Origin: Candidatus Bathyarchaeota archaeon
GTDB lineage: Archaea; Thermoproteota; Bathyarchaeia; 40CM-2-53-6
Length of the DNA stretch: 18,073 bases
Direction of reading: 5' to 3'
Assembly (NCBI GenBank): GCA_005888755.1
Contig: VBBQ01000003.1
Location: 4,935 to 23,007 of the forward strand
This document shows positions 6,701 to 14,811 of the stretch, piece by piece; position 1 is the stretch's first letter; each line of letters begins with the position of its first letter. The translations under genes were made by a program, and so were the position numbers. The notes under the pieces are model-generated. The model saw nothing but the letters and a program-made list of their open reading frames with translations. It made no database searches and was not told where the DNA came from.

Positions 6701-7426
6701 ATGGACGATAAGAAGCCTAGTACGTCCACGAACTCCCCTCCTCCGTCGACACAACCAGCCGCTTCCCAGCCACCCAATCCCGCCCCGCTCGCAAAGAGCC
6801 CTCTCATATCGCGACGAAGATTTCTCCAAGGAGCCCTAGCCGCATCCGCGGTTTTGGCTGCTGCCTCCGTCGGTGCATCAGGCCAAATTCTAGGCCCTCT
6901 TATTCCGCCGCGTCTACCCTCGCAGACCCTGATCGGTACTGATACGACAACGCTGGAATCTGGATACGACGGTGCCGTTGCTGCAGGGACCCTTTACACT
7001 GACCTACTCAGCGGGAAGGTGCCTTCATGGACGCACTTCTTCTATTGGCCTTTCGACTCTACCGTGAGCCCGTATTACAAGAACGTCGTATGTCGACTTC
7101 CCGACCCCGTTCAACTCACGTCAATGTCGAACGCCTTTACTGCGCCAGATGGGACCAAGTTCGTGGCCTACAACGTCACGTGCGTACACCTCAGATGTCT
7201 AGTCAACCCTGGATACGCAGGTCCCGCCGAAGCCGGCGAATTCAGGCTACAATGTCCCTGTCATGGAAGCCAGTACAGGATCAGCGATGGAGTACCTGTC
7301 GCGGGGCCAGCGTTCGACTTAGGACTTCTTCCACTACCGCAGATAACACTAGGAGTAGATTCGACAGGGAAACAGCTAGTTGCAATTGCAATAAACGGAG
7401 AGCCCGGCGTTGGCCGCACCCAGTAG
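6701..7426 (+). CDS. Rieske iron-sulfur protein with Tat signal
   Basis: 241 residues from ATG 6701, which lies 8 bases after GGAGG; an in-frame TTG at 6695 is too close to that site. A long Pro/Ser-rich N-terminus precedes a twin-arginine signal, S37-R-R-R-F-L-Q, and a hydrophobic segment to about 60, so the protein is exported folded and probably stays anchored. Rieske box 1 is C161-V-H163-L-R-C166 and box 2 is C185-P-C187-H188-G-S190. C161, H163, C185 and H188 bind the 2Fe-2S cluster and C166/C187 form the disulfide. Box 1 has R165 where most have Gly. Together with the next gene it forms the quinol-oxidising core of a cytochrome bc-type complex. Confidence 0.93.
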   Translation: MDDKKPSTSTNSPPPSTQPAASQPPNPAPLAKSPLISRRRFLQGALAASAVLAAASVGASGQILGPLIPPRLPSQTLIGTDTTTLESGYDGAVAAGTLYTDLLSGKVPSWTHFFYWPFDSTVSPYYKNVVCRLPDPVQLTSMSNAFTAPDGTKFVAYNVTCVHLRCLVNPGYAGPAEAGEFRLQCPCHGSQYRISDGVPVAGPAFDLGLLPLPQITLGVDSTGKQLVAIAINGEPGVGRTQ

Positions 7427-8840
7427 TAAGAAGAAAGGGGTCCTCGACCCCATCATCGCTCTCCTCAAGTGGACTTGGGAGAGACTGGAACGTACTCTCC
7501 TCCTCGGACTAAAGATAGTCTTTCCCTCGCGATTCATCAGCCCGATGGGCTTTCTAGGAATGCTGACGCTCATAGTCTTCATCATCCTAGGCGTCACAGG
7601 GGCACTACTTCTGTTTCACTTTACTCCCTTCTTTGGTAGTTGTCCGCCAGCGCCTGCAAACGTGACCTATATCCCCACAGCTACATGCAATCAAGCTTAC
7701 AACAGCGTACAATCCATAAACAACAATGTGGCCTGGGGATCGATCATCCGAAACATCCACTACCACGCCTCCAACGCAATGGTACTCCTAGCGGTAATGC
7801 ACATGTTCTACCAGTATTTTGGCGGACGATACAAGCTCCGATACGAGATCCTCTGGGTCACAGGAATTATCCTCGGCGTTGTCACCGTGATCGAAGCATA
7901 CACCGGTTACGACCTAATCTTCAACATTCGAGGACAATTAGCCATCAATATTGGACAGACCCTCACATTTTACAGTCCAGTGATTGGTGCTGACCTTGCA
8001 CGGATAATATTCGGGTTCAGCTTCAACGATCTCGCCATCAGATTCTATGCCTTCCACGTCTTCATCATACCAATAATAATGCTGGCAATAATGGCAGTCC
8101 ACCTTCCAAGGAACCTTGTTCTAGACATACCGGTCGCCTCGGCCATAACAGGGATCATTCTGATCATGGGCGGACTCTTCCCCGTGGATGTGGGGGTGAA
8201 ATACGATCCCAACGTGGAGACCCAAATCACATTCCCGGAATGGTACTTCACAAGTCTTTACGCTTTCATCAGGGTTAGGGGACTCGCTCCCCTCATAGCG
8301 GGAGCTATAATCCCAACAATATTCATACTAATCTTCACAGTGGCCCCGTTCTTTGACCGTGGAAGGAAAATCGCAATGATTGACCGTCCTTTCTGGGTTG
8401 CGCTCGGCGTGGCCTCTCTAGGACAAATCGCGATAGTGACTGTTTGGGGATTCCGAGCCGCAGACCCGCTCGTCGCACTTACGGGCCCTGGACAATTAGT
8501 GATTGACCCAACCCTCTTCTTCGGATCACTGTTACTGGCTATCGCGTTGGGCTACGGCTTTGTCTACGCATATGTTAGATGGAGACGCGGCAAGATAGAT
8601 GCACTTCGCGCAGCTAGAAAACCAATACCATTTCGAAGGCTACAGCCCTACATGTTCTCCAAGAGCGAAGTCTATTCGTTACTAGGCGGCCTGCTGCTTT
8701 TGCAGGCTTTCCTAGATGTTTCGATATTTCGAGCGCTCGTAGAGAATCTCAATAATTTTGTCCTCCTCGAAATCGGGATGGTCTTGGTCGCCTTCGCTGC
8801 TGCGGTTCATATATACAGGATATCCAGTCAAGCGAAGTGA
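7410..8840 (+). CDS. Cytochrome b of a bc1/b6f-type complex
   Basis: 476 residues from TTG at 7410, overlapping the Rieske gene by 17 bases, so the two are coupled. About ten membrane helices. The four heme-binding histidines are H117 and H131 (14 apart) and H216 and H231 (15 apart). A 14/15 pattern is that of cytochrome b6, whereas mitochondrial-type cytochrome b has 14/14. The quinol-site motif PEWY is at residues 276-279. Quinol oxidation passes electrons to the Rieske protein and to the two b hemes. Two or three further C-terminal helices (about 368-470) resemble the subunit IV part and extra helices of archaeal forms. No cytochrome c1 or f gene is in the cluster, so the acceptor may be the cupredoxin that follows. 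Confidence 0.93.
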   Translation: MAAPSSKKKGVLDPIIALLKWTWERLERTLLLGLKIVFPSRFISPMGFLGMLTLIVFIILGVTGALLLFHFTPFFGSCPPAPANVTYIPTATCNQAYNSVQSINNNVAWGSIIRNIHYHASNAMVLLAVMHMFYQYFGGRYKLRYEILWVTGIILGVVTVIEAYTGYDLIFNIRGQLAINIGQTLTFYSPVIGADLARIIFGFSFNDLAIRFYAFHVFIIPIIMLAIMAVHLPRNLVLDIPVASAITGIILIMGGLFPVDVGVKYDPNVETQITFPEWYFTSLYAFIRVRGLAPLIAGAIIPTIFILIFTVAPFFDRGRKIAMIDRPFWVALGVASLGQIAIVTVWGFRAADPLVALTGPGQLVIDPTLFFGSLLLAIALGYGFVYAYVRWRRGKIDALRAARKPIPFRRLQPYMFSKSEVYSLLGGLLLLQAFLDVSIFRALVENLNNFVLLEIGMVLVAFAAAVHIYRISSQAK

Positions 8841-8847
8841 TTGATGA

Positions 8848-9423
8848 ATGCAGGTCCCCAAGAGACATCTCCCCGTCGTTGGTCTCTTAGGCTTGATAGT
8901 GATCGCCGCTGCTGGGGGGACAGTTTACTACTATCAGTTCCTGACCCCGCACCAGTCTACGCACGGACCTCCATCTCACAGGCTCATCTTCATGACAGCA
9001 ATTGTAGAAGAAGAGGGCGGCTTCAAGTTCTATGACACAGCATATCTTAACCAGACCTCTCTACCGGCGTTCAACGCAACTGCCGGACCCAGCTTTGCCG
9101 GATTGAAATACCAGAATTACAAACCGAGCTCAACCGACAATCGGACAATCGATGCAAACGTGGGGGATTCAATCACGTTCTATATTAAGGGCGTGAACGC
9201 TACTCATACCGCGCCGCTCTTTTCTAATCATCATGGATTCACGATCGATATAATGCCCCAGCCCGTAACAGTTACGGATGGCCAACTAGGCGGCAACATT
9301 TTCTTCAACTCGTGGTACACCGTAACATTCACTGTAAACGCTGCTGGGCTGTATGAATACAGGTGTACCGTCTTCTGCAGCAACGGTCATACTCAGATGT
9401 ACGGGAACATCATCGTGACATAA
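8848..9423 (+). CDS. CuA-type cupredoxin, cytochrome oxidase subunit II-like
   Basis: 191 residues, ATG 8848, 7 bases after cytochrome b. One N-terminal membrane helix (about 9-30) anchors a cupredoxin domain outside the membrane. The C-terminal motif C173-TVF-C177-SNG-H181-TQ-M184 has the CuA spacing CxxxCxxxHxxM, and H128/H129 in NHHGFTI supplies the other histidine. The usual Glu between the cysteines (CxExC), which acts through its backbone, is Val175. No two-helix N-terminus as in classical subunit II and no subunit I gene is in the window. It could be an oxidase subunit, or an electron shuttle from the Rieske-cytochrome b complex. Confidence 0.87.
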   Translation: MQVPKRHLPVVGLLGLIVIAAAGGTVYYYQFLTPHQSTHGPPSHRLIFMTAIVEEEGGFKFYDTAYLNQTSLPAFNATAGPSFAGLKYQNYKPSSTDNRTIDANVGDSITFYIKGVNATHTAPLFSNHHGFTIDIMPQPVTVTDGQLGGNIFFNSWYTVTFTVNAAGLYEYRCTVFCSNGHTQMYGNIIVT

Positions 9424-9433
9424 GGCGGCTGAA

Positions 9434-10348
9434 CTGCTCGCTCAACGTGAGATTCAATCTTCCGCAAAGGATCGACTCTTAACCTACTACGAGTACTCAA
9501 AGCCCAAAATCTGGTACCTTCTCGTCTTCACCTCTCTCACAGCAACCTTTGTCGCGAACAGCCTACTATCGACCAACCTCTCCATAGTCAAATGGATTAC
9601 CGCAGCTGTCGCGATCACATCAGGCTGCGCAGGTTGTAACGCGCTGACAAACTATGTCGACAGAGACATAGATGCGATCATGACCCGAACGCGACACCGG
9701 CCGCTTCCCAGCGGAAGAATTACCCCCTCGTCTGGGCTCCGATTTGGCCTCTCTCTCGTAGCGATCTCTATCTTGCTCTCATTCACGTTGAACCTGCTCT
9801 CGGTTCTCTGGATGGCTCTCGGAGTTCTCGACAACGTCGGAGTCTACAGTTTACTGTTGAAGCGACGTAGTGCTCTGAATATCCTCTTAGGAGGATTCAG
9901 CGGCGGGCTGCCAGTCCTATTCGGATGGTCAGCAGCCACGCCAGGCCCAATTGGAACAATCTCCCTTCTTCCAATACTCATGGCCGGATTGGTATTTCTC
10001 TGGATTCCAATCCACATCTGGTTCCTCGCAGTTACCTACCGAGCAGACTACGCGAAAGTTGGAGTACCAATGCTCCCGGTGGTGATAGGACCTGTGCCAG
10101 CGATCCGCCTGATTGTGATTTTCACGATGATCCTCTTCCCTTTTTCCATCGGCGTCTACCTACTCGGCCACTTCGGCCTAGTTTACGGTCTGGTCGCGGT
10201 TTTCGGTGGGATAGCTAACTTGATCGGGAGCGTCTGGGTGCTCTACAAACCTACGGAGACCAATGCTTGGAAGATGTTCAAGATCTCCAGCCCCTACCTC
10301 TTCCTACTCTTCACTGCAATGATCATCGACGTCGCGCTGAGAGCCTAG
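9434..10348 (+). CDS. ctaB: Heme O synthase (protoheme IX farnesyltransferase), non-standard start
   Basis: UbiA-family prenyltransferase that adds farnesyl to heme b in the membrane, a step needed for heme-copper oxidases. The match is seen in YYEYSKPKIW, in TNYVDRDIDAIMTRTRHRPL (the Asp-rich Mg-diphosphate site), in LLLKRRSALNILLGGFSGGL and in IHIWFLAVTYRADYAKVGVP. The frame is open from just after a stop at 9416-9418, but contains no ATG, GTG or TTG before the ATG at 9680, which lies inside the active site and cannot be the start. I place the start at CTG 9434 (304 residues, the usual length), 10 bases after the cupredoxin stop. This choice is uncertain. The stop overlaps that of the convergent gene. 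Confidence 0.88.
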   Translation: MLAQREIQSSAKDRLLTYYEYSKPKIWYLLVFTSLTATFVANSLLSTNLSIVKWITAAVAITSGCAGCNALTNYVDRDIDAIMTRTRHRPLPSGRITPSSGLRFGLSLVAISILLSFTLNLLSVLWMALGVLDNVGVYSLLLKRRSALNILLGGFSGGLPVLFGWSAATPGPIGTISLLPILMAGLVFLWIPIHIWFLAVTYRADYAKVGVPMLPVVIGPVPAIRLIVIFTMILFPFSIGVYLLGHFGLVYGLVAVFGGIANLIGSVWVLYKPTETNAWKMFKISSPYLFLLFTAMIIDVALRA

Positions 10349-11553
10349 GCAAGTAGTCGCATGAATGTTCCCATGCCCCCAGGGATCTGGCACATTATCA
10401 CATCAGCAATCTTCTTCGTGCCCATCATACGCAGCATGAGATCAAAGAGAAACCCGTGGGCCATGACCTTATCTGAGGCTTGACGCATCAACTTCGAGTT
10501 CTCCATCTCCAAGCCTATCTGCTCCTTCCAGGATGCTTCATAGCTTGACAGGGGTGTCTGATGCTCGAAATAGTTGACCGCAGCCTCGGCAGCCAAGTCT
10601 CCTGTAATCAGAGCGGTCTGAATTCCGCCTCCATTTGTGGGCATTACCATTCCTGCCGCATCGCCGACGGCCATGACCCGATCAGAATATGTTCGAGAGA
10701 GTGGTCCATCGACTGGTAGACTGTCGCCGATCATCGAGGCTTTGTTCCCGCCCACCAATCGTTTCGAGGCGACAGTGTTCTTCTCGATGAAACCAGTGAG
10801 TAAATCTCGTATCTGCCAGTCCCGCCTAACATAGGGTTCCCTGATCCCGATTCCGACGTTTGCCCGTCCTTGTCCTTTCGGGATTATCCATCCGTATCCG
10901 CCAGGCGAGTATCGGGGATCCATGTACATCTCCGCAACATCCTGCTCGACATTGAGGTCGGTCATGAGATACTCTATGTTCGTAGCGACCGCATAGGGAC
11001 CTGCATAGGCTCTTTCCGGAAGGCCGGCTCTCTCCGCCGTCTCACTCGGATATCCGTCCGCTGCGATGATTACGTCTCCGTGGACAGCTTTTTCCCTGGT
11101 CGGTCCGACCCAGCCTCCCTGATCATCCGGAAAGTAGTGGGCTTGGACCCCGATGTCAATGTCAGCTCCATGGCTTCGAGCAATGTCTCCAAGGTGACTC
11201 TCAAAGATATGCCGATCGAGGATGTAAGCTCCAAACGAAAACTCAAACTCGTGTCCCCTAGGACTTATCAAACGAATAGAACGACACGTATTATCGACAG
11301 ATTCAGGTGGTGCATCGATGACATCGAGATTCTTCACTCTAGGGACAAGCCTTTCCATCTCAGCTTTGACCGGAAAATATTCGCCGCAACGGACCGGTGT
11401 GCCGAGAATTTTCTTTTTCTCGAAAACCTTGACCTTCAAACCCTTCTGTGATAAGTGAAGTGCTGCAGAAAGGCCACCAGGACCACCGCCGACGACAATG
11501 ACGTCGTACTTGCTTCCGTTCAAAGTTGTTGCGGCAGCTCCTGATATCGGCAA
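10345..11553 (-). CDS. Geranylgeranyl reductase family FAD-dependent oxidoreductase
   Basis: 402 residues, TTG start at 11553. An N-terminal Rossmann FAD site is at residues 16-27 (YDVIVVGGGPGG), followed by an acidic strand end at E45, C56-G-E58, and the second FAD motif VGDAAGMVMPTNGGG (296-310). GGYGWIIPKG (218-227) is the substrate-side segment typical of this family. In archaea these enzymes saturate the isoprenoid chains of membrane lipids, and related members reduce other prenyl compounds such as menaquinone side chains. The respiratory neighbourhood leaves the quinone option open. The TTG sits about 25 bases from a TATA-like box, so the message is nearly leaderless. A second TTG lies 30 bases further in. 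Confidence 0.87.
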   Translation of the reverse strand: MPISGAAATTLNGSKYDVIVVGGGPGGLSAALHLSQKGLKVKVFEKKKILGTPVRCGEYFPVKAEMERLVPRVKNLDVIDAPPESVDNTCRSIRLISPRGHEFEFSFGAYILDRHIFESHLGDIARSHGADIDIGVQAHYFPDDQGGWVGPTREKAVHGDVIIAADGYPSETAERAGLPERAYAGPYAVATNIEYLMTDLNVEQDVAEMYMDPRYSPGGYGWIIPKGQGRANVGIGIREPYVRRDWQIRDLLTGFIEKNTVASKRLVGGNKASMIGDSLPVDGPLSRTYSDRVMAVGDAAGMVMPTNGGGIQTALITGDLAAEAAVNYFEHQTPLSSYEASWKEQIGLEMENSKLMRQASDKVMAHGFLFDLMLRMMGTKKIADVIMCQIPGGMGTFMRLLA

Positions 11554-11574
11554 CGTGAAACATTCAGTTGAAGT

Positions 11575-11582
11575 GATTTATG
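11575..11582 (-). promoter_or_regulatory. TATA-like box for the geranylgeranyl-reductase-family gene
   Basis: Minus-strand CATAAATC about 25 bases before the TTG start at 11553, the distance expected for a leaderless archaeal transcript. It is divergent from the hppA promoter. Confidence 0.45.
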
Positions 11583-11625
11583 CGTTTGGCCCGGTTCGCA
11601 ATTGTTAGTGTGATCAGTGAATAGA

Positions 11626-11632
11626 TTTATAA
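11626..11632 (+). promoter_or_regulatory. TATA-like box for hppA
   Basis: TTTATAA at 11626-11632 on the plus strand, about 60 bases before the TTG start at 11690. The expected transcription start is near 11655. Confidence 0.5.
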
Positions 11633-11650
11633 TGCCGGCCGGGTGGTTTG

Positions 11651-11663
11651 ACGGAAATTCCGT
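11651..11663. promoter_or_regulatory. Palindrome ACGGAAATTCCGT at the expected hppA transcription start
   Basis: Perfect 13-base odd palindrome about 25 bases downstream of the TATA-like box, at the expected transcription start, where a bound repressor would block initiation. It could instead be a short hairpin in the leader. Support is symmetry and position only. Confidence 0.35.
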
Positions 11664-11689
11664 AGTTTGAAATTAGCAGGAACCAAAAC

Positions 11690-13825
11690 TTGGCGTTCGA
11701 CCCTCTTATCCTAACGACATCTCTCGCGGTCGTCGGGGTCATCGCCTCAATGATCTTGGTTCTATCGGTCAAAAAGTACCCGACAGGGAACGAGAAGATG
11801 ATCGCGATATGGAAGGCGATCATGGAAGGCTCCAACGCGTACCTCAAAAGACAGTTCCGAACAATCGGCATAATCGCAGTAATCATCGCTATCGTCATCG
11901 TTGCCGCTTTCGGCGGAATCTTCAGTCTAACCTATGGCGCTGAGATAGCCTTCAGCTTCTTACTAGGAGTGACCTTCTCCCTGATAGCCGCCTACATCGC
12001 TATGTATTCCGCGACAAACGCGAATGTTAGGTCCACGGCGGCAGCCGAGACATCGACGTATCTGGCTTTGAAAGTGGCCACGCTCGGAGGCGGAGCGCTT
12101 GGACTGGCGGTGATTAGCATGAGTCTGCTCGGTCTCTCTCTCCTCTACGCTGCCTTTGGCGACCCGGGAGTCCTGGCAGGGTTCGGATTCGGAGCATCAT
12201 TGGCCGCATTGTTCGCGCAACTGGGCGGAGGAATATTCACCAAATCAGCAGACGTTGGAGCGGACCTTGTTGGGAAGGTTGAGGAGAATTTTCCAGAGGA
12301 TGACCCGAGAAACCCGGCGGCTATAGCAGATAATGTTGGTGATAACGACCTTGGAGGCATGATCATCGGGCTGATCGTATCGATCATACTCTTCCAAGGC
12401 ATAAGTGTCTACTACGTGACGATGCCGCTAATCGTCAGATCGCTTGGAATAATTGCCACATTCGTAGGCCTCGCTGTAGCAATCTTCGAGAAGAAATTCA
12501 AGAACCCGATAAAACCGACCAGGGACGGACTCCTAGTCGCTTCCGTCGTCGCAGCGATTCTCATGTTCATCGCGACGTGGTACGTTTTCGGTCCATCTGG
12601 AGTGACTCCCGGTGGCAGTGCTCTCGCGGCGTACGCCCTTTACGGATGCATGGTATCGGGGCTGGCGGCAGGTCTGCTAATAGTGCTCTATACTGAGTAT
12701 TACACAGGATCGGGGGCAAAGTCCGTGATTACCATCGCTGAGAGATCAAAATCTGGTCCAGCGCTCACTATCATGTCCGGCACGGCTGTAGGTATGATTT
12801 CAAGTGGACTGCCGGTCATCACTGTAGCGATTACTCTCCTCATCTCATTTGCTCTGGGAGAACAATTCGCGGTTTTAGCGAAAATCAACGACACTTTCCT
12901 TGGAGGGGTCTACGGAACCACCATGGCTACGATGGGCATGCTCTCAACGGCCGGAATCGTTTTGACTATGGATGGTCTAGGCCCAATCGTCGACAACGCG
13001 GGAGGAATCGCCGAAATGTCTGGCGCTCCAGACGAAGTCCGAGAGCGAATAGAGCCTCTTGACACACTTGGCAATACGACCAAGGCCCTCACTAAGGGCT
13101 ATGCGATGGGCTCAGCTGCCCTAGCATCTCTACTGCTCTTCCAAGCCTTCGTGCTGGAAGTCGCAAGATACCAAGCCAAGATAACCGACCTAACGTCGAT
13201 CACGAGTGCCCAAGCCACTCTTCTAGGTACGAAATTGTCCAGTCTAGGATCTGCTCTCGCTCTCAACCACCCTGATGTTGTCATAGGAGCCTTGATTGGG
13301 GCCATGCTCCCCTTCGTATTCTCAGGGACCGCAATCAACGCAGTAAGCGTTGGCGCATACCGCATGGTCGAAGAGGTCCGGAGACAGTTCAGGGAGATTC
13401 CTGGATTGAGAGAAGGGACCGCTAAACCGAACTATGCGGCTGCGGTGGACATCTCCACAAGAACAGCTTTGCGATTGATGGTTGTCCCGGGCGCAATCCC
13501 AGTGGTGGCGCCGATAGTTGTGGGAGTATTCCTAGGATGGGCCGCGGTTGGAGCATTAGTAGTTGGGGCCACATTATCTGCCATACCATTGGCCATCATG
13601 ATGATGTGGGGAGGAGCCGCGATGGACAACGCAAAGAAGTACGTTGAAGCAGGACACTTCGGGGGTAAAAATACAGAGACGCACGCGGCAACCGTCGTCG
13701 GCGACACGGTTGGCGACCCCTGGAAGGACACCGCCGGTCCCAGCCTACACATTCTCATCAAACTCCTAAATACGATATCCTTGGTCTTTATTCCGCTCTT
13801 CTTGGCAGCACTCATACTGCTATGA
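11690..13825 (+). CDS. hppA: Membrane-bound proton pyrophosphatase, altered active-site loop
   Basis: 711 residues with about 15-16 membrane helices; TTG start at 11690. It hydrolyses cytosolic pyrophosphate and moves protons out. Family motifs: D188-x7-K196-x-E198, EDDPRNP (203-209), DNAGGIAEM (435-443), GNTTKALTKG (461-470), MDNAKKYVE (645-653) and GDTVGDPWKDTAGPS (671-685). K465 in GNTTKA marks the potassium-independent class. The motif normally written DNVGDNVGDxAGMxADLFES is here D214-NVGDND-LGGMIIGLIVS. It lacks two residues and the Asp at the water-coordinating position, and the following Glu on the same helix, which helps ion transport in family members, is also absent. The rest of the site is intact. 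First gene of a group with the next two. Confidence 0.9.
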   Translation: MAFDPLILTTSLAVVGVIASMILVLSVKKYPTGNEKMIAIWKAIMEGSNAYLKRQFRTIGIIAVIIAIVIVAAFGGIFSLTYGAEIAFSFLLGVTFSLIAAYIAMYSATNANVRSTAAAETSTYLALKVATLGGGALGLAVISMSLLGLSLLYAAFGDPGVLAGFGFGASLAALFAQLGGGIFTKSADVGADLVGKVEENFPEDDPRNPAAIADNVGDNDLGGMIIGLIVSIILFQGISVYYVTMPLIVRSLGIIATFVGLAVAIFEKKFKNPIKPTRDGLLVASVVAAILMFIATWYVFGPSGVTPGGSALAAYALYGCMVSGLAAGLLIVLYTEYYTGSGAKSVITIAERSKSGPALTIMSGTAVGMISSGLPVITVAITLLISFALGEQFAVLAKINDTFLGGVYGTTMATMGMLSTAGIVLTMDGLGPIVDNAGGIAEMSGAPDEVRERIEPLDTLGNTTKALTKGYAMGSAALASLLLFQAFVLEVARYQAKITDLTSITSAQATLLGTKLSSLGSALALNHPDVVIGALIGAMLPFVFSGTAINAVSVGAYRMVEEVRRQFREIPGLREGTAKPNYAAAVDISTRTALRLMVVPGAIPVVAPIVVGVFLGWAAVGALVVGATLSAIPLAIMMMWGGAAMDNAKKYVEAGHFGGKNTETHAATVVGDTVGDPWKDTAGPSLHILIKLLNTISLVFIPLFLAALILL

Positions 13826-13846
13826 TCCGACGGGTCGTGGCGGCTA

Positions 13847-14797
13847 ATGAGTTCACCCGCCAAAACCGCCATCCTGAGGGCCATTCTTCCTAACGACAAT
13901 TCGGCGAAGGATGCATTGGTGCTTGGAACACCTGCCAAGACTGAATCGCAAAGTGTCATACTGACTTCTGGAAACATGACAACGGAAGCAATTGTGGGTC
14001 ACATCAAGGAGCTCTCGAAGCTACGAGATGAGATCCTCCAAGTCATGCGGCAACTCAACCTCACAAGGGAAGGGAGCCCGAGTCCAGTCAAACAGTTAGA
14101 CTACGATAACGAACTGGAATCAGCGAGACGAGAGCTGGACGAGATGAGGAACCAGTACCAGGAGGCCCAAAGAAGGATCGAAGATGTTCAGAGACAACTC
14201 GACGATTCCAAGAAGCGGGTCGCAGTCGTCACCGAGATATCTCAGACTGGTTTTGCGGCCGACCAGTTGGAATCTGAGGCTGGAGACTTCCGGAGAATCT
14301 TGGGAAGATTGCCTGTCAAGAAACTGGAGGCTGCGCAGAGAGCAATGGTCTCACAATTCAAGGACCAAGCAATCCTGGCTATCGGCAACAAGAAACAGGA
14401 CATGTTCTACATCCTCATCGCAGCGCCGAAGGACAAGTCTTCCCAGGCGCTTCAAACGCTCCTCCTATACGACTTCGCCCCTATAGAGATTCCAGAATAC
14501 AAATCGCCGGATATCAAATCAGAAATTCAGAGAGAAGAAGATAGAGCTAGGGCGCTCGCCAAGGCGCTCGGCGAGTTGGAACCGCAGGTAGATGATTTGC
14601 GCAGGAAGGCTGGACAGACGCTGAACAGGAGACTCGACGAAGTCGTTGATACTCTGATGCTGCTCCGCGGAATCCTCAAACTAGGCGAAGGAACTCAGGC
14701 CTCCCGTGTCTACGCTAGACTGGAAAGAGTCCTTCCAGCGGAGACCATAACAAACCTGTCCAAGAGAGGCATCATCGAACTGGAGTCTTCCTCGTAG
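13847..14797 (+). CDS. Soluble coiled-coil protein resembling the cytosolic arm of A-ATPase subunit I
   Basis: 316 residues, ATG 21 bases after hppA. No membrane segment. Residues about 50-128 and 222-285 are charged coiled coils. Between them, about 145-217 (GRLPVKKLEAAQRAM ... ILAIGNKKQDMFYILIAAPK ... LLLYDFAPIEIPE) is an alpha/beta unit like the lobe of the N-terminal half of A/V-ATPase subunit I, which links peripheral stalks to the membrane part. The family resemblance is from pattern, not a confirmed match. True atpI lies on the other strand at 17021 onward and, judged by its reading frame, has its own N-terminal part beyond the window. This would therefore be a separate, membrane-free relative. 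Another possibility is an unrelated coiled-coil protein. Confidence 0.55.
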   Translation: MSSPAKTAILRAILPNDNSAKDALVLGTPAKTESQSVILTSGNMTTEAIVGHIKELSKLRDEILQVMRQLNLTREGSPSPVKQLDYDNELESARRELDEMRNQYQEAQRRIEDVQRQLDDSKKRVAVVTEISQTGFAADQLESEAGDFRRILGRLPVKKLEAAQRAMVSQFKDQAILAIGNKKQDMFYILIAAPKDKSSQALQTLLLYDFAPIEIPEYKSPDIKSEIQREEDRARALAKALGELEPQVDDLRRKAGQTLNRRLDEVVDTLMLLRGILKLGEGTQASRVYARLERVLPAETITNLSKRGIIELESSS

Positions 14798-14811
14798 AAG
14801 CGCGAACATTT

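Noticed and set aside
10870-11451. Plus-strand 193-residue ORF
   Set aside because: Shadow of the reductase gene on the opposite strand, whose FAD motifs are clear.
13432-13977. Minus-strand 181-residue ORF
   Set aside because: Antisense to the C-terminus of the pyrophosphatase; low-complexity composition typical of a shadow frame.
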